A DNA stretch of 64,000 nucleotides from Sphingopyxis sp. (GTDB lineage Bacteria; Pseudomonadota; Alphaproteobacteria; Sphingomonadales; Sphingomonadaceae). The stretch is from contig JASBSJ010000043.1 in assembly GCA_030148985.1 (NCBI GenBank), positions 1 to 64,000 of the forward strand. The letters run 5' to 3'. Both the position numbers and the translations under genes were made by a program. Positions 52,020-60,358 of this stretch are shown one piece after another; within the stretch, counting starts at the first letter, position 1; each line of letters starts with the position of its first letter. The notes beneath the pieces are model-generated. The model was given only the letters and a program-made list of their open reading frames with translations. It was not told the DNA's origin and searched no databases.

Positions 52020-52499
52020 TCAGGCGGCTTCGGCCGCCTTCTCCTTGCGCGATTCAATCCGCTCGGGCGCGGATGGGCCGCTGCCGATCGCGATCTTCCG
52101 AGGTTTCATCGCCTCGGGGACGACGCGCTTCAGCTCGATCGAAAGCAGACCGTTGTCGAAGCCCGCCTCGCCGACTTCGATGAAATCGGCGAGCTGGAAG
52201 CGCCGCTCGAAGTCACGCGCGGCAATGCCTCGGTGCAGATACTGGCCCTTGCCATCATCCTCGTTGCGCTTGCCGGTGACGGTGAGCTGGTTCTGCTGCG
52301 CGACCACCTCGATCTCGTCGGGGCGGAAACCGGCGACCGCGAGCGTGATCCGGTAGCTGTCCTCGCCGTCCCTCACGATGTCGAAGGGCGGGTAGCCGTC
52401 GGCCGCGTCGCCGCGCATGCCGGTCTCGAGCAGATCGAAAAGACGGTCGAAGCCGACCGTGGAGCGCCGATAGGGCGTAAAGTCGAAGTTGCTTCTCAT
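52020..52499 (-). CDS. Small heat-shock protein Hsp20 (second, IbpA-like)
   Basis: A 159-residue Hsp20 of the IbpA type: MRSNFDFTPYRRSTVGFDRLFDLLE, YPPFDIVRDGEDSYRITLAVAGFRPDEIEVVAQQNQLTVTGKR, YLHRGIAARDFERRFQLADFIEV and a FDNGLLSIELKRVVPEAMKPRKI C-terminal block. The Y..S.VGFDRLFD start is typical of IbpA proteins. The ATG at 52499 follows AAGGAGGATTTGG. First gene after the heat-shock promoter at 52607-52634; probably an operon with the other hsp20 gene and the NDUFS4-like gene. Confidence 0.93.
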   Translation of the reverse strand: MRSNFDFTPYRRSTVGFDRLFDLLETGMRGDAADGYPPFDIVRDGEDSYRITLAVAGFRPDEIEVVAQQNQLTVTGKRNEDDGKGQYLHRGIAARDFERRFQLADFIEVGEAGFDNGLLSIELKRVVPEAMKPRKIAIGSGPSAPERIESRKEKAAEAA

Positions 52500-52606
52500 C
52501 TCCAAATCCTCCTTCTCGAAGCAATTCGGGCATGAGATGCGCCGGTAGCGAAGAGCCGACGCTCTCCATGTCCAACCGGACCCGAACCTGGCGTCCGGCG
52601 ATGAAA

Positions 52607-52634
52607 AGTTAGGAAGGCTATATCTGGATTCAAG
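52607..52634 (-). promoter_or_regulatory. RpoH-type promoter of the hsp20 genes
   Basis: On the minus strand, CTTGAA (52634-52629) and TCCTAACT (52614-52607) are 14 bp apart, closely mirroring the groES promoter (CTTGAA, 15 bp, TCCTAGCT). It lies about 108 bp before the IbpA-like start. Confidence 0.6.
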
Positions 52635-52707
52635 GGCTCTCTCCGATCGCGACTGCCCTCACCCGGCTCGTCTCCAACGCCGCCGATCTGCTTGCGGCCA
52701 AATGAGG

Positions 52708-54693
52708 TCACGAGATGCTCGGACCGCCCCGCTGGCGCCCGAACGTCCAGCTAATACCGCCCTCGCGCATGATGCCTGAGACGTTCTTGCCGATATGCCG
52801 CTCCATCACCGGGCGCCACGGAACCAGCGTGAAGTCGCGCGATCGCTCGACCAGCGCATGGCGTCCGCTCACCATCTCGACCGTGCGGACCAGGCGTCCC
52901 TCGATCGGCTCTCCCGGCTTCGCTTCGACGAAGTGTTTGCCGATTTCACCCGATAGCTGGCGCGCGACCCGAAACAATTCGCGGCGCTGCAAGGCCGCGA
53001 GCAGGTCGCGGCGATACACGGTTTGGCCGTCCTGTTCCCCGGCAAGCTGCTCGGCGACCAGCCATTGCCGCCGCATGGCCTGCGCGACGCGGACCTCCTG
53101 CCCGAAACCGGCATCGCGCAGCGGTACGGGATTGTCGGCGACCAGTTCGCGGTCGAGCCAGGTCGCGGCCTCCGTTCCCGGCAGCTTGTCGAGCGGCACC
53201 GCCGAGAGGATCTCGACGGACACGGGTTGGTCGCGAAGCTGGCGGGCTTCGAACGCTTCCACCTTGGCGAGATGTTCGGGGGTAATGATCCAGGTCCCAC
53301 CGGGTTCGCGCTCGACGTTGCCCGCGACGCGCCGCATCGCCTCGAGCCTGCGGACATGGGTTTGGGCAAAGCGTTCGCTGGCTGCCGGGTCTTGCTTCAA
53401 GTGCGCATCGACCGAATAGCGCCCGCCATTGGCGGCGGCGACTTCGGTGATCGTGCGATCGGCGGACCGAACGCCGCTGCCGCGCGGCCTGATCTCGACA
53501 ATCGCATCCTTGGGGATCGGACCGACCGCTCCGCCCTTCCCGATCTCGGCATAATGGGTACGGCCGTCGATGGCTTCGACGATGACATAATGACGGTCGG
53601 CATGTTCGTCGGACAGTCCGCGTTCGACGAGGCGGCCGATGAGCGGGCGGGCATCGGCCGCGGCCGGATCATAAATGGCGTGGTCGACAGGCGCAGGCGC
53701 GGTCCCTCGCGCCGCATAGGCGCGCTGCATCGTGCGGACGATGTCGGCGCGCTCGCCCATCCGGCGCAGCGTCTCGGACATCCCGGGGGCCAGCCGCCAA
53801 TGCGCCGCGCCCTGCCGCGTCGCCAACCCGAGACGCTCGAGCGTCTTGAGGCGGCCCATGCGAATGTCATGGTCAAACGGCCCCCGCGCCTTCGCGCTGA
53901 CCAATATGTCCTTGTCGGCCTCGCGCAGCATCGCGCGGTCGATGCTGGTGAGCCGTTCCTGCTCGACCTCGGCGCGAAGCCGCTGCTCGATCGCCCGGTC
54001 GGTGCGCGGACCAAGGTCGAGATCGACCAGTTCGCACGCGCGTTCGCGCAGGCCATGGCTGATATAGTCGCGCGCGATGACCAGGTCCCTGCCCCGCGCG
54101 TCCTTGCCGCGGACGATGATATGGGTGTGGGGATGCCCGGTGTTATGGTGATCGACCGCCACCCAGTCGAGCTTCGTCCCCACGTCCTCCTCGACCCTGG
54201 CCATGAGCCGCCGCGTCAGCGGCTTGAGGTCGTCATATTCCATGCCGTCCTCGGCGCTGACGATGATGCGGAATTGATGGCGGTCGTCCTTCGCCGGTTC
54301 CAGCCAGGCGCCCCGGTCGACGGCGTCGCTGTCGGCGCTATAGAGTTGCCCGCGCCCACCCTCGCGCGTCGTGCCGTCGCGCTCGACATAGCGAAGATGC
54401 GCCTTGGCGCCCTCGAAACCCTTGCCGCCGAGTTTGACGGTCCGGGTCTTGACGATGACGCGGCGCCGTCGGAACGCGGCGTAGCGGTCGCGCGCCGACA
54501 GGACGCGGCCGACCCCGGCACCACGCCCGATCCGGCTGCCGGTGAAGACCGAGGGGCGGGAGCGGCCGGGGACACCGCCCCGCGCGAGATTGGCGGCGGC
54601 GATCACGCGCGAGAGGAACTTGCGCGGCCGGGGCTTGCGGCCCTTGTCGCCGATGCGGCCGAGCCGCGGTTCGAAATCATCTTCGGTTGACAT
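52708..54693 (-). CDS. Relaxase/mobilisation nuclease (DUF3363 type)
   Basis: A 661-residue relaxase. A basic N-terminus (KGRKPRPRKFLSRVIAAANLARGG) precedes VKTRTVKLGGKGFEGAKAHLRYVERDGT (candidate catalytic Tyr) and HQFRIIVSAEDGMEYDDLKPLTRRLM. The three-histidine metal site is DWVAVDHHNTGHPHTHIIVRG. The C-terminal half is DUF3363 (RLVERGLSDEHADRHYVIVEAIDGRTHYAEIG). It nicks oriT and leads the strand into the recipient. The start at 54693 lies just beside a nested inverted repeat likely to be oriT. Confidence 0.93.
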   Translation of the reverse strand: MSTEDDFEPRLGRIGDKGRKPRPRKFLSRVIAAANLARGGVPGRSRPSVFTGSRIGRGAGVGRVLSARDRYAAFRRRRVIVKTRTVKLGGKGFEGAKAHLRYVERDGTTREGGRGQLYSADSDAVDRGAWLEPAKDDRHQFRIIVSAEDGMEYDDLKPLTRRLMARVEEDVGTKLDWVAVDHHNTGHPHTHIIVRGKDARGRDLVIARDYISHGLRERACELVDLDLGPRTDRAIEQRLRAEVEQERLTSIDRAMLREADKDILVSAKARGPFDHDIRMGRLKTLERLGLATRQGAAHWRLAPGMSETLRRMGERADIVRTMQRAYAARGTAPAPVDHAIYDPAAADARPLIGRLVERGLSDEHADRHYVIVEAIDGRTHYAEIGKGGAVGPIPKDAIVEIRPRGSGVRSADRTITEVAAANGGRYSVDAHLKQDPAASERFAQTHVRRLEAMRRVAGNVEREPGGTWIITPEHLAKVEAFEARQLRDQPVSVEILSAVPLDKLPGTEAATWLDRELVADNPVPLRDAGFGQEVRVAQAMRRQWLVAEQLAGEQDGQTVYRRDLLAALQRRELFRVARQLSGEIGKHFVEAKPGEPIEGRLVRTVEMVSGRHALVERSRDFTLVPWRPVMERHIGKNVSGIMREGGISWTFGRQRGGPSIS

Positions 54694-55021
54694 CGTCGGC
54701 GCCGTCAAGGGAGAGAGAGCGCAATTATGCGCGCGCACCCAAAAGATGAAAATCGGTGCCGGAAAAATGGGCGGAAAACCGCCGCTTTCTGCCGGATCGG
54801 CACCGTCGCCGGCAGGGCGGCACTGTCTCAAACCCGCAAAAAAGGATGTGCAGACAATGCGTTACGGTACCGGGGGTGCCGCAGCTTTCTATCTTGCCTT
54901 CCGTCCCTCCCCCGATCTCCCCGCCGCTCGCATCGTTCCTCGCCGCCTTTTTTCGCGAGCAAAAAAGGAGCAGCGCCCGCTGGCGCCGCTCCGGTTTCGG
55001 CCTCGCTCGATGCCCAGCCTA
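54694..55021. other. Candidate oriT region upstream of the relaxase
   Basis: No gene is seen in these 328 bp. A nested inverted repeat lies at 54754-54805: outer arms CGGTGCCG and CGGCACCG around an inner GGCGG-AAAA-CCGCC hairpin (54770-54783), 60-110 bp upstream of the relaxase start. This resembles an origin of transfer. Repeat-rich position adjacent to the relaxase gene is the main argument; no nic consensus is identified. Confidence 0.5.
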
Positions 55022-55183
55022 CTATCGCCGATCTGCCGTTTCCAACTGCCGATCTGCGCGGCTTGCGCGGCGCAATTGCCGCTCGGCGGCGCGCAGTTCC
55101 GCCGCGATCTGGCGCCGTTCGCCCGCGTCGTCGCACCATGAAAGTTCGGCGCGCAGTTCCTCGATTTGCTGTTCGATGCTCAT
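55022..55183 (-). CDS. Short coiled-coil protein
   Basis: A 53-residue, charge-rich helical protein (MSIEQQIEELRAELSWCDDA, then GERRQIAAELRAAERQLRRA) with heptad-like leucines, preceded by AGGAG. The family is unknown. It lies between ParB-like and relaxase genes in the same direction. It may be a small structural or regulatory factor of the element. Short length keeps confidence moderate. Confidence 0.55.
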   Translation of the reverse strand: MSIEQQIEELRAELSWCDDAGERRQIAAELRAAERQLRRASRADRQLETADRR

Positions 55184-55538
55184 ATCTGGCTCCTGGCTTT
55201 TCGTGAAAGATGGGAGCCTCGCCCGGCGGCGGGCGGGCCGGGTCAAGGACCGCGAAGCGGCCGCGCAGCGGCGATGGGGGTCACGATTTTGCGCAGCAAA
55301 ATGGTGGGGCCCCGTCGTCCTTGACGCGGCCCGTTCGCTGCTGGATGCTTGGCCGATCCGAGCAGACAGCCTCTTTCCTGACCCTCGATTGCAACCCGCG
55401 TCGGCGGGTTTTTTGGTCGCGACCGGCTGTTTATCGGCGGGATCGAAGAGGAAAAAAAACGCCACCCGAACCGCGAAAGCGGCGGGCGGCGCGATACTGA
55501 AATGGACGGGCGGCGGTGCGCCGCCGCCCGCTCGAAGG
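55184..55538. other. Inverted-repeat region with plus-strand terminator
   Basis: No gene is recognised. GTCAAGGAC (55242-55250) is repeated inverted at 55317-55325; between them is the hairpin ATTTTGC-GCA-GCAAAAT (55286-55302). An intrinsic terminator on the plus strand follows: AACCCGC/GCGGGTT with T6 (55393-55414). Possible small RNA or replication/partition site; unproven. Confidence 0.45.
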
Positions 55539-57305
55539 TCAGGCGGCTTGGCGCTCGGCCTGCGGTTCCGTCCCGGCCTTCGCCGGTGCCGGGAGCGCGA
55601 TCGCCGCGCCCGGACCCGCCGGGTCGGGGTCATTGCCGGTGCGCGCGGTGTAGGCCGACGGCGGGAACGCCATCCATTTCGGCACCCAGCCCTCGACCTT
55701 CGCGCGCCCGTTCGCCCCGTCCAAGTGATCGCGGATGATGCGCTTCAACGTGGCGCCCTTTTCCTTTGCGTTGGCGGCGGCGACTTCTTCGCCCGCGACC
55801 TCGGCGACGATGCGCGTCAGCACCTCCTTGTCGCGCAAGGCTTCGAAAAAGGCCTCGTCGGCTTGCCAGTAGGCCGCCATATCGATGCCGATTTCGGCGC
55901 CGATCGCCTCGACCGCGGCGCTTCCCGCGGCGAGCGTCTCACCGATGACGATCATGATGACGTCCATGACCGCGCGGTCGGGTAGGTCGAGCAGGCGCAG
56001 GAAAATCCCGGCAAGCCCAAAGCCGTCGCCATTGCCGCCGGTCACCGTCGGCTCCTCGGGCGAGAAGCCGAGCAGGTCGAGCACGGCGCGGCGTTTCGTG
56101 TCGAACTCGGTCTCGCCCTTGCAGGTTTCGACCGACTCGCGCACCGCCTCGTTGCGGCAGGCCTGCGGTTCGGGCTGCACCTTCCACAGGTGCGACCCGG
56201 CGATGGCGTGGGCGACCATCAAGCGCAGTGCGACCTTCGGATGGCGGGTCAGCGCAGCGCGCACGGCGGCATGGCGATGGAGATCGACATAGGTCTGCAT
56301 CGTGCGCGTGATTTCGGGACGCGGCGCCTTGGGGGCGCTATCGATGGCCTCGCCGCGTTCGAGCCTTTTGCCTTCCTTGGCGGTCACATAGCCTTCGTAG
56401 ACGGCGATTTCGCCGTTCTCGCGCACGTCGATATAGACGCGCCCGCCCTTGCGCTTGGGCGCCGTGGCGAAGTCGTAGCGGTGGAAATATTCGCCCGGCG
56501 GGACGATCACCACGTCGCTCCACCCATCGCCCAGATAGGCTTCGCGGCGCGCGTCGATGGCGGCGTTCTGCGCCGTCCAGAAGGCGTCGGCGTCGGCGAA
56601 ATAGCGGTCCTCGCCGAACAGGTCGGCGATCACCGCAAGCCCGCTTGCCTCGACGTCGAACAGCGCATGTTCGGTCTTGATCGACGCGCCGCCGAACAGC
56701 CATGCCTTGAGCTGGTGGCCCGTCGGGCAATAGCTTTGCGGGTCGTCGTGGAGCGCGAGCCACGCTTTCTGCTGGCTCTTGCTCGCGAGCGTCAGGTGGC
56801 GGACGGTCGCGGCATCGATTTCCTCGCGCCGGTAGAGGTCGCGAATGCGCGGCAAGAGATTGCCGAGCGCGAGGATGCGCTTCACCCCCGGTTCGGGGAT
56901 GCCGAAGGTCGCCGAAATATCGGCAGGGTCACGGCCTTCGCGGACCAGCTTGGTGAAGGTTTCCCAACGCGTCACCTCGTCGGGCGCGAGCCGCGCGACA
57001 TTCTCGATCAGCGACGCCTCGATGGCGGCGGCATCGTCACCCTCGTCGAGGATCGCGCACGGCAGCGGGTCGCCGCTGCCGTCGCCGCGCTCGTCGGCGA
57101 CGATCTTGGCGGCGGTGTAGCGCCGCGCGCCCGCGACGATCTCATAGGCGTCGGGACCGCAGTTGGGGCGCACGATCAGCGGCACGAGAACGCCGCGCGC
57201 GCGAACGGTCGGAAGGATATCGGACACGTCGGGCGCCTTTTTCGCGTAGCGCATATTGGCCTTGCTGATCGACAGCTTGCCAAGGTCGATAAAGTCGAGT
57301 TTCAT
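55539..57305 (-). CDS. ParB/RepB/Spo0J family protein (large plasmid/ICE type)
   Basis: A 588-residue protein with a ParB N-domain (MKLDFIDLGKLSISKANMRYAKKAPDVSDILPTVRARGVLVPLIVRP, YEIVAGARRYTAAKIVADE, SLIENVARLAPDEVTRWETFTKLV), a helix-turn-helix (DPADISATFGIPEPGVKRILALGNLLPRIRDLYRREEIDAATVRHLTLA) and a long C-terminal half unlike chromosomal ParB. This type is widespread on sphingomonad plasmids and ICEs. ATG 57305 follows AGGAG. No ParA is adjacent, so the role may be regulatory. Confidence 0.88.
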   Translation of the reverse strand: MKLDFIDLGKLSISKANMRYAKKAPDVSDILPTVRARGVLVPLIVRPNCGPDAYEIVAGARRYTAAKIVADERGDGSGDPLPCAILDEGDDAAAIEASLIENVARLAPDEVTRWETFTKLVREGRDPADISATFGIPEPGVKRILALGNLLPRIRDLYRREEIDAATVRHLTLASKSQQKAWLALHDDPQSYCPTGHQLKAWLFGGASIKTEHALFDVEASGLAVIADLFGEDRYFADADAFWTAQNAAIDARREAYLGDGWSDVVIVPPGEYFHRYDFATAPKRKGGRVYIDVRENGEIAVYEGYVTAKEGKRLERGEAIDSAPKAPRPEITRTMQTYVDLHRHAAVRAALTRHPKVALRLMVAHAIAGSHLWKVQPEPQACRNEAVRESVETCKGETEFDTKRRAVLDLLGFSPEEPTVTGGNGDGFGLAGIFLRLLDLPDRAVMDVIMIVIGETLAAGSAAVEAIGAEIGIDMAAYWQADEAFFEALRDKEVLTRIVAEVAGEEVAAANAKEKGATLKRIIRDHLDGANGRAKVEGWVPKWMAFPPSAYTARTGNDPDPAGPGAAIALPAPAKAGTEPQAERQAA

Positions 57306-57389
57306 TGTACACACTCCTAGTGAGTGCCGGTCCGTCGAGTTTTGCGATTGGGCGGACCGGCTTATCCAGCGGCGGGAACGCGCCGCGCG

Positions 57390-57812
57390 TCATCCACCCT
57401 TCGATGGAAGCTCGTTGCCGCCGCCTGTCGCCACCTTGCGGCGAAGGTCGCGCTCGGCGCCGATGATCGACCCCGCGCGGCGCGCCGCCTCGGCCCATGC
57501 CGAGAGCGAGTGCGCCGTCGAGAAATGCAGGTCGCGCTCGACGGCGAGGCCGAACGGCAAGCGCAGGCTCGCAATTTCGGCGAGCGAGAAACTGCCGAGT
57601 TCGGGGCAACCGAAGCCGAGATCGGCGAGGCCGAAAAGCGTGTCGCCGTCGGCGTCGAGCTCGGTCGCGAGCCATGTCGCGGCGCCAACGGGTGATAATA
57701 ATTTGACGACCGGCACCGGGTCGGGTTCGCGCTGCGCGCCCTGCTGCGCGGCACGGCGGGCGATGTCATTGGCGCGCAGGGCCGCGCGCAACTCGGAGGT
57801 GAGCAAGTTCAT
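57390..57812 (-). CDS. DUF2958 domain protein
   Basis: A 140-residue protein with the DUF2958 core: PVPVVKLLSPVGAATWLATELDADGDTLFGLADLGFGCPELGSFSLAEIASLRLPFGLAVERDLHFSTAHSLSAWAEAARRAG. Function is unknown, common on conjugative elements next to ParB-like and antirestriction genes. The start overlaps the stop of a 23-codon frame (ATGA); the ParB-like gene follows after 84 bp. Confidence 0.85.
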   Translation of the reverse strand: MNLLTSELRAALRANDIARRAAQQGAQREPDPVPVVKLLSPVGAATWLATELDADGDTLFGLADLGFGCPELGSFSLAEIASLRLPFGLAVERDLHFSTAHSLSAWAEAARRAGSIIGAERDLRRKVATGGGNELPSKGG

Positions 57813-57880
57813 GCCGCCCTCCCTTCAAGGCGCCATGCCCCACCCGCGCGCCGCGCGCGACGCTTGCTGATCCTGTCCAT
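57809..57880 (-). CDS. 23-codon basic mini-ORF coupled to DUF2958 gene
   Basis: An ATG at 57880 with AGGAGG at ideal spacing opens MDRISKRRARRAGGAWRLEG and three further residues, ending in ATGA overlapping the DUF2958 start. It may be a leader peptide or a translational coupler. Support is only the ribosome binding site and overlap. Confidence 0.4.
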   Translation of the reverse strand: MDRISKRRARRAGGAWRLEGRAA

Positions 57881-58583
57881 TGCTATCCTCCTGACACGCC
57901 CAAAACCCCCTGGGCCTCCCCCGGAGTGGGGGTGGGCGGCGAGCTGCGACCTGCCGGGCGCGGCTAGGAGGCGGCCCGCATCCGCAGGACCGGAACGCAG
58001 AGGAGGAGCCGGCGCAGCCGGCTTGCGGGACGCCGGGCCGCGCCCAGGAGGGAGCGCCGGCCACCGCCGCGACGGCGGGAAGGCCCCGAACCGAACCCCG
58101 CCGCGCGCCATCGCGCGCGGCGACCGCATCGTGCCGCGGGCACCCGAGAAGAAACGCGCCCTTGGCGACGCCGCCGGCGCGGCGGCGTGCGCGCGGGCGG
58201 GACCGGGTCGGCCATGGCCCCGCCAGGGCCTGGACAGCGCGGGGCGCTGTTCACCCGGCGCACGGGCGCCGCCGCCGTGCCCCCGGCCAAAGCCAAGAGC
58301 GCATGCGCGGGCCAAAACAACACGCGACCCTTGGCGGCGGCCCCCCGCCGCCAGTGCGCGCTCCTTATTCCCGCGCTCCGCAAGACCCGGCCGCGCGACG
58401 AGCCCGCCCCGCCGGACCAGGCGGTGGCACGTCACTTGCTCGCGCCCGGCGCGGCCGGCGAACATGACATGCCGCACCATGTACGCCTCAAGTTGCGAGC
58501 GAACGGGTAAAAATGCAGGACGACAGCGCCATGACCCGGACAGGCGCAGCGCCACCAATGCCGGGACTTGCCGGGCTCGCAGC
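57881..58583. other. 700-bp extremely GC-rich stretch without a clear gene
   Basis: Long frames exist on both strands only because stop codons are rare at this GC content; predicted proteins are Arg/Ala/Pro/Gly-rich without domains or ribosome binding sites. Many short GC palindromes are present. It may be a long leader or structural DNA of the element. Confidence 0.45.
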
Positions 58584-59165
58584 CTAGCGTCGGATGAAGA
58601 AGATCGACTGCTTCGACGCGCTCGCGGCGCCGATCGGGGCCAGGAGTGGCGGGAGACCAACGGGCGCCGTCGGCACTGAGCGGGACAGACCGCCCGGCCC
58701 TGCCACCTGCGCGACATAGGCGCGCGTTTCGCCGGGCAGGCGCTGCCGACCCGCGAGGTATGCCGAGTAGCGCCCCGGCCCCGCGTTATAGGCCGCGAAC
58801 AGGCCGGGATAGCCGAAACGGTCGTACATCAGGCGCAGGTACAGCGTTCCCGCCAGGATATTGTCGCGCGGCGCGTGCGGGTCGGGGCCGAGTCCGAGCC
58901 GCGCGCGCATCGCCGCCCAGGTGCCGGGCATGAGCTGCATCAGCCCCATTGCCCCAGCGCGGCTTGTGATCGGCCGTCCGCCGAGCGTCGTGCGGCCGCC
59001 GCTCTCGGCGCGCATCACGCGCTCGATCCACTCGGCCGGCACTCCGAAGCGCGTCGACGCTTCCTCGATGTGGGGCCGCCAGCGATCGATCGATTGCGCG
59101 CGGACCGGCGCGGCGGCGACGAGCAGCAGCGCCGCGAACGCCGCGGCGCGCCCTAGCGAAGCCAT
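58584..59165 (-). CDS. Lytic transglycosylase (VirB1/TrbN-like)
   Basis: A 193-residue secreted SLT-fold enzyme: signal peptide AAAFAALLLVAAAPVRAQ, then IEEASTRFGVPAEWIERVMRAESGGRTT (catalytic Glu in AESGG), SRAGAMGLMQLMPGTWAAMR, DNILAGTLYLRLMYDRFGYPGLFAAYNAGPGRY. It opens the peptidoglycan for the transfer channel. Its start overlaps the stop of the TraF-type peptidase gene. Confidence 0.9.
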   Translation of the reverse strand: MASLGRAAAFAALLLVAAAPVRAQSIDRWRPHIEEASTRFGVPAEWIERVMRAESGGRTTLGGRPITSRAGAMGLMQLMPGTWAAMRARLGLGPDPHAPRDNILAGTLYLRLMYDRFGYPGLFAAYNAGPGRYSAYLAGRQRLPGETRAYVAQVAGPGGLSRSVPTAPVGLPPLLAPIGAASASKQSIFFIRR

Positions 59166-59713
59166 AGCGGCACCGCCTTGCCGATGACCGCCCGCTGCTC
59201 GACCGGCCCGAAATAGCGCCCGTCAAAGCTCGCGGGGTCGTCCATCATCAGCAGCATCGCACCATCGTCAAGCGTCCGACAACCACGCCACCAGGGCAGC
59301 GGCCGCCCGCGGCGATCGGCGGCGCGGCGGAGCGCGATCACCCTGCCCTCGACGAAGATCCAGGGTCCGAAGGCGCAGACGCGATCGCCGGGCGCGGCGG
59401 CGACGCGCTTCAGCAGCGGGATATTGGCGGGGAGATAGTGGCGCCGCGCCGCGAGGTCGCGCCAGGGCTGCCCGAGCCGTGCGACGACCATGTCGCCGCG
59501 GCGCACGGGCACGCCGGGCAACACCCGCCACAGGCCGACCGGGGCGCTGGCACTCGCGTTCCAGAGCAAGCGCGGGCGCGGCGGCGCGGCCAAGGTCGCC
59601 GCCAGCGCGACCGACAGCGCGGCGCAGAAGCCGATCCAGCACCTCCGCGCGCGCGTCCGCCGCCGCGCCGCGCGAAGCGCCGCGCCGACGATGCGAACGG
59701 GCGCCCTAGGCAC
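59153..59713 (-). CDS. S26 family signal peptidase (TraF type)
   Basis: A 186-residue membrane-anchored peptidase. N-terminal basic stretch and helix (IGFCAALSVALAATLAA), then the S26 box NASASAPVGLWRVLPGVPVRRGDMVVARL (Ser in SAPVGLW), PLLKRVAAAPGDRVCAFGPWIFVEGR with the catalytic Lys, and MLLMMDDPASFDGRYFGPVEQRAVIGKAVPLWL. In IncP systems TraF cyclises the TrbC pilin. The start is GTG at 59713, overlapping the helix-turn-helix gene stop by 8 nt. Confidence 0.88.
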   Translation of the reverse strand: MPRAPVRIVGAALRAARRRTRARRCWIGFCAALSVALAATLAAPPRPRLLWNASASAPVGLWRVLPGVPVRRGDMVVARLGQPWRDLAARRHYLPANIPLLKRVAAAPGDRVCAFGPWIFVEGRVIALRRAADRRGRPLPWWRGCRTLDDGAMLLMMDDPASFDGRYFGPVEQRAVIGKAVPLWLR

Positions 59714-59945
59714 CGGGGCCGGCCTCGCCGACGCTCCGCGACCAGGCATCGAGATCGTCGACATGGTAGCGGATATGGCGGCTATGGCGCCGGAAGCGCG
59801 GGCCGGTACCGGCAGACCGATATTCTTGCAGCGTGCGCGGCGACACGCCGAGATAGAAAGCCGCCTGGTCGGGGGCGAGGAAGGGCGACCCGCGCCGTGC
59901 GAGCGCCGCGCGCGCGTTGGCATCGCTGTCGGGAACATCGGTCAT
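59706..59945 (-). CDS. Helix-turn-helix (excisionase-like) protein
   Basis: A 79-residue protein: GSPFLAPDQAAFYLGVSPRTLQEYRSAGTGPRFRRHSRHIRYHVDDLDAWSRS, a MerR/excisionase-type DNA-binding motif. The start at 59945 is chosen; a longer frame lacks support. It heads a coupled run with the signal peptidase and transglycosylase genes, and is divergent from the LexA-box gene at 60143. Confidence 0.8.
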   Translation of the reverse strand: MTDVPDSDANARAALARRGSPFLAPDQAAFYLGVSPRTLQEYRSAGTGPRFRRHSRHIRYHVDDLDAWSRSVGEAGPGA

Positions 59946-60074
59946 GGCATGGCACCTCGATGCGCGGCGCCTCAACGCGCCGCCTGGTGCCCTGTTGATG
60001 ACGCCGCGGCCGCTTCCCCGGGAGGGTCGAAGGCACCAAGCGGCAAAAACAACCCCCATCGATCTTGCGCACTT

Positions 60075-60089
60075 GTTCTGCTTATGTTC
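60075..60089 (+). promoter_or_regulatory. LexA box (GTTC-N7-GTTC)
   Basis: GTTCTGCTTATGTTC is an exact direct-repeat alphaproteobacterial LexA box, 54-68 bp before the 60143 gene and 130 bp from the divergent helix-turn-helix gene. It shares GTTCnnCTnATGTTC with a second box at 63941-63955. Confidence 0.65.
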
Positions 60090-60142
60090 TTATACGCGCC
60101 TTGCCGCTGCCCGCGGCGATTCGACATCGACGGAGACGAAGA

Positions 60143-60352
60143 ATGCAGCACGACGTGCAGCTGCGCGCTGCCGCGCGCGCGATTTACGACACCTGTTACC
60201 CGGGCGAGGAATGGTCACCGATTGGGTTCGAGGAGGCCGAGCGCTGCCGAACCGTCCATTATCGGCAGGCGGTCGGTGCGGCGATCGAGGCGCGCGAGGT
60301 GCTGGCGGCACCGCGGCAACCCGACCTTTTTAGCAGGGCGCAAGCCGGGTAA
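60143..60352 (+). CDS. Small conserved protein behind a LexA box
   Basis: A 69-residue protein: MQHDVQLRAAARAIYDTCYPGEEWSPIGFEEAERCRTVHYRQAVGAAIEAREVLA with a C-terminal tail PRQPDLFSRAQ. No family is recognised. GGAG lies 8 nt upstream of the ATG. A perfect LexA box precedes it, so SOS induction is likely. It ends 7 bp from the convergent nucleotidyltransferase-HEPN gene. Confidence 0.65.
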   Translation: MQHDVQLRAAARAIYDTCYPGEEWSPIGFEEAERCRTVHYRQAVGAAIEAREVLAAPRQPDLFSRAQAG

Positions 60353-60358
60353 CGTCGG

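Noticed and set aside
53023-54690. 555-codon plus-strand frame opposite the relaxase
   Set aside because: Shadow of the relaxase gene, no domain features.
57809-58717. 302-codon minus-strand frame across the GC-rich gap
   Set aside because: Composition is low-complexity Arg/Ala/Gly/Pro; only its last 23 codons have a plausible start.
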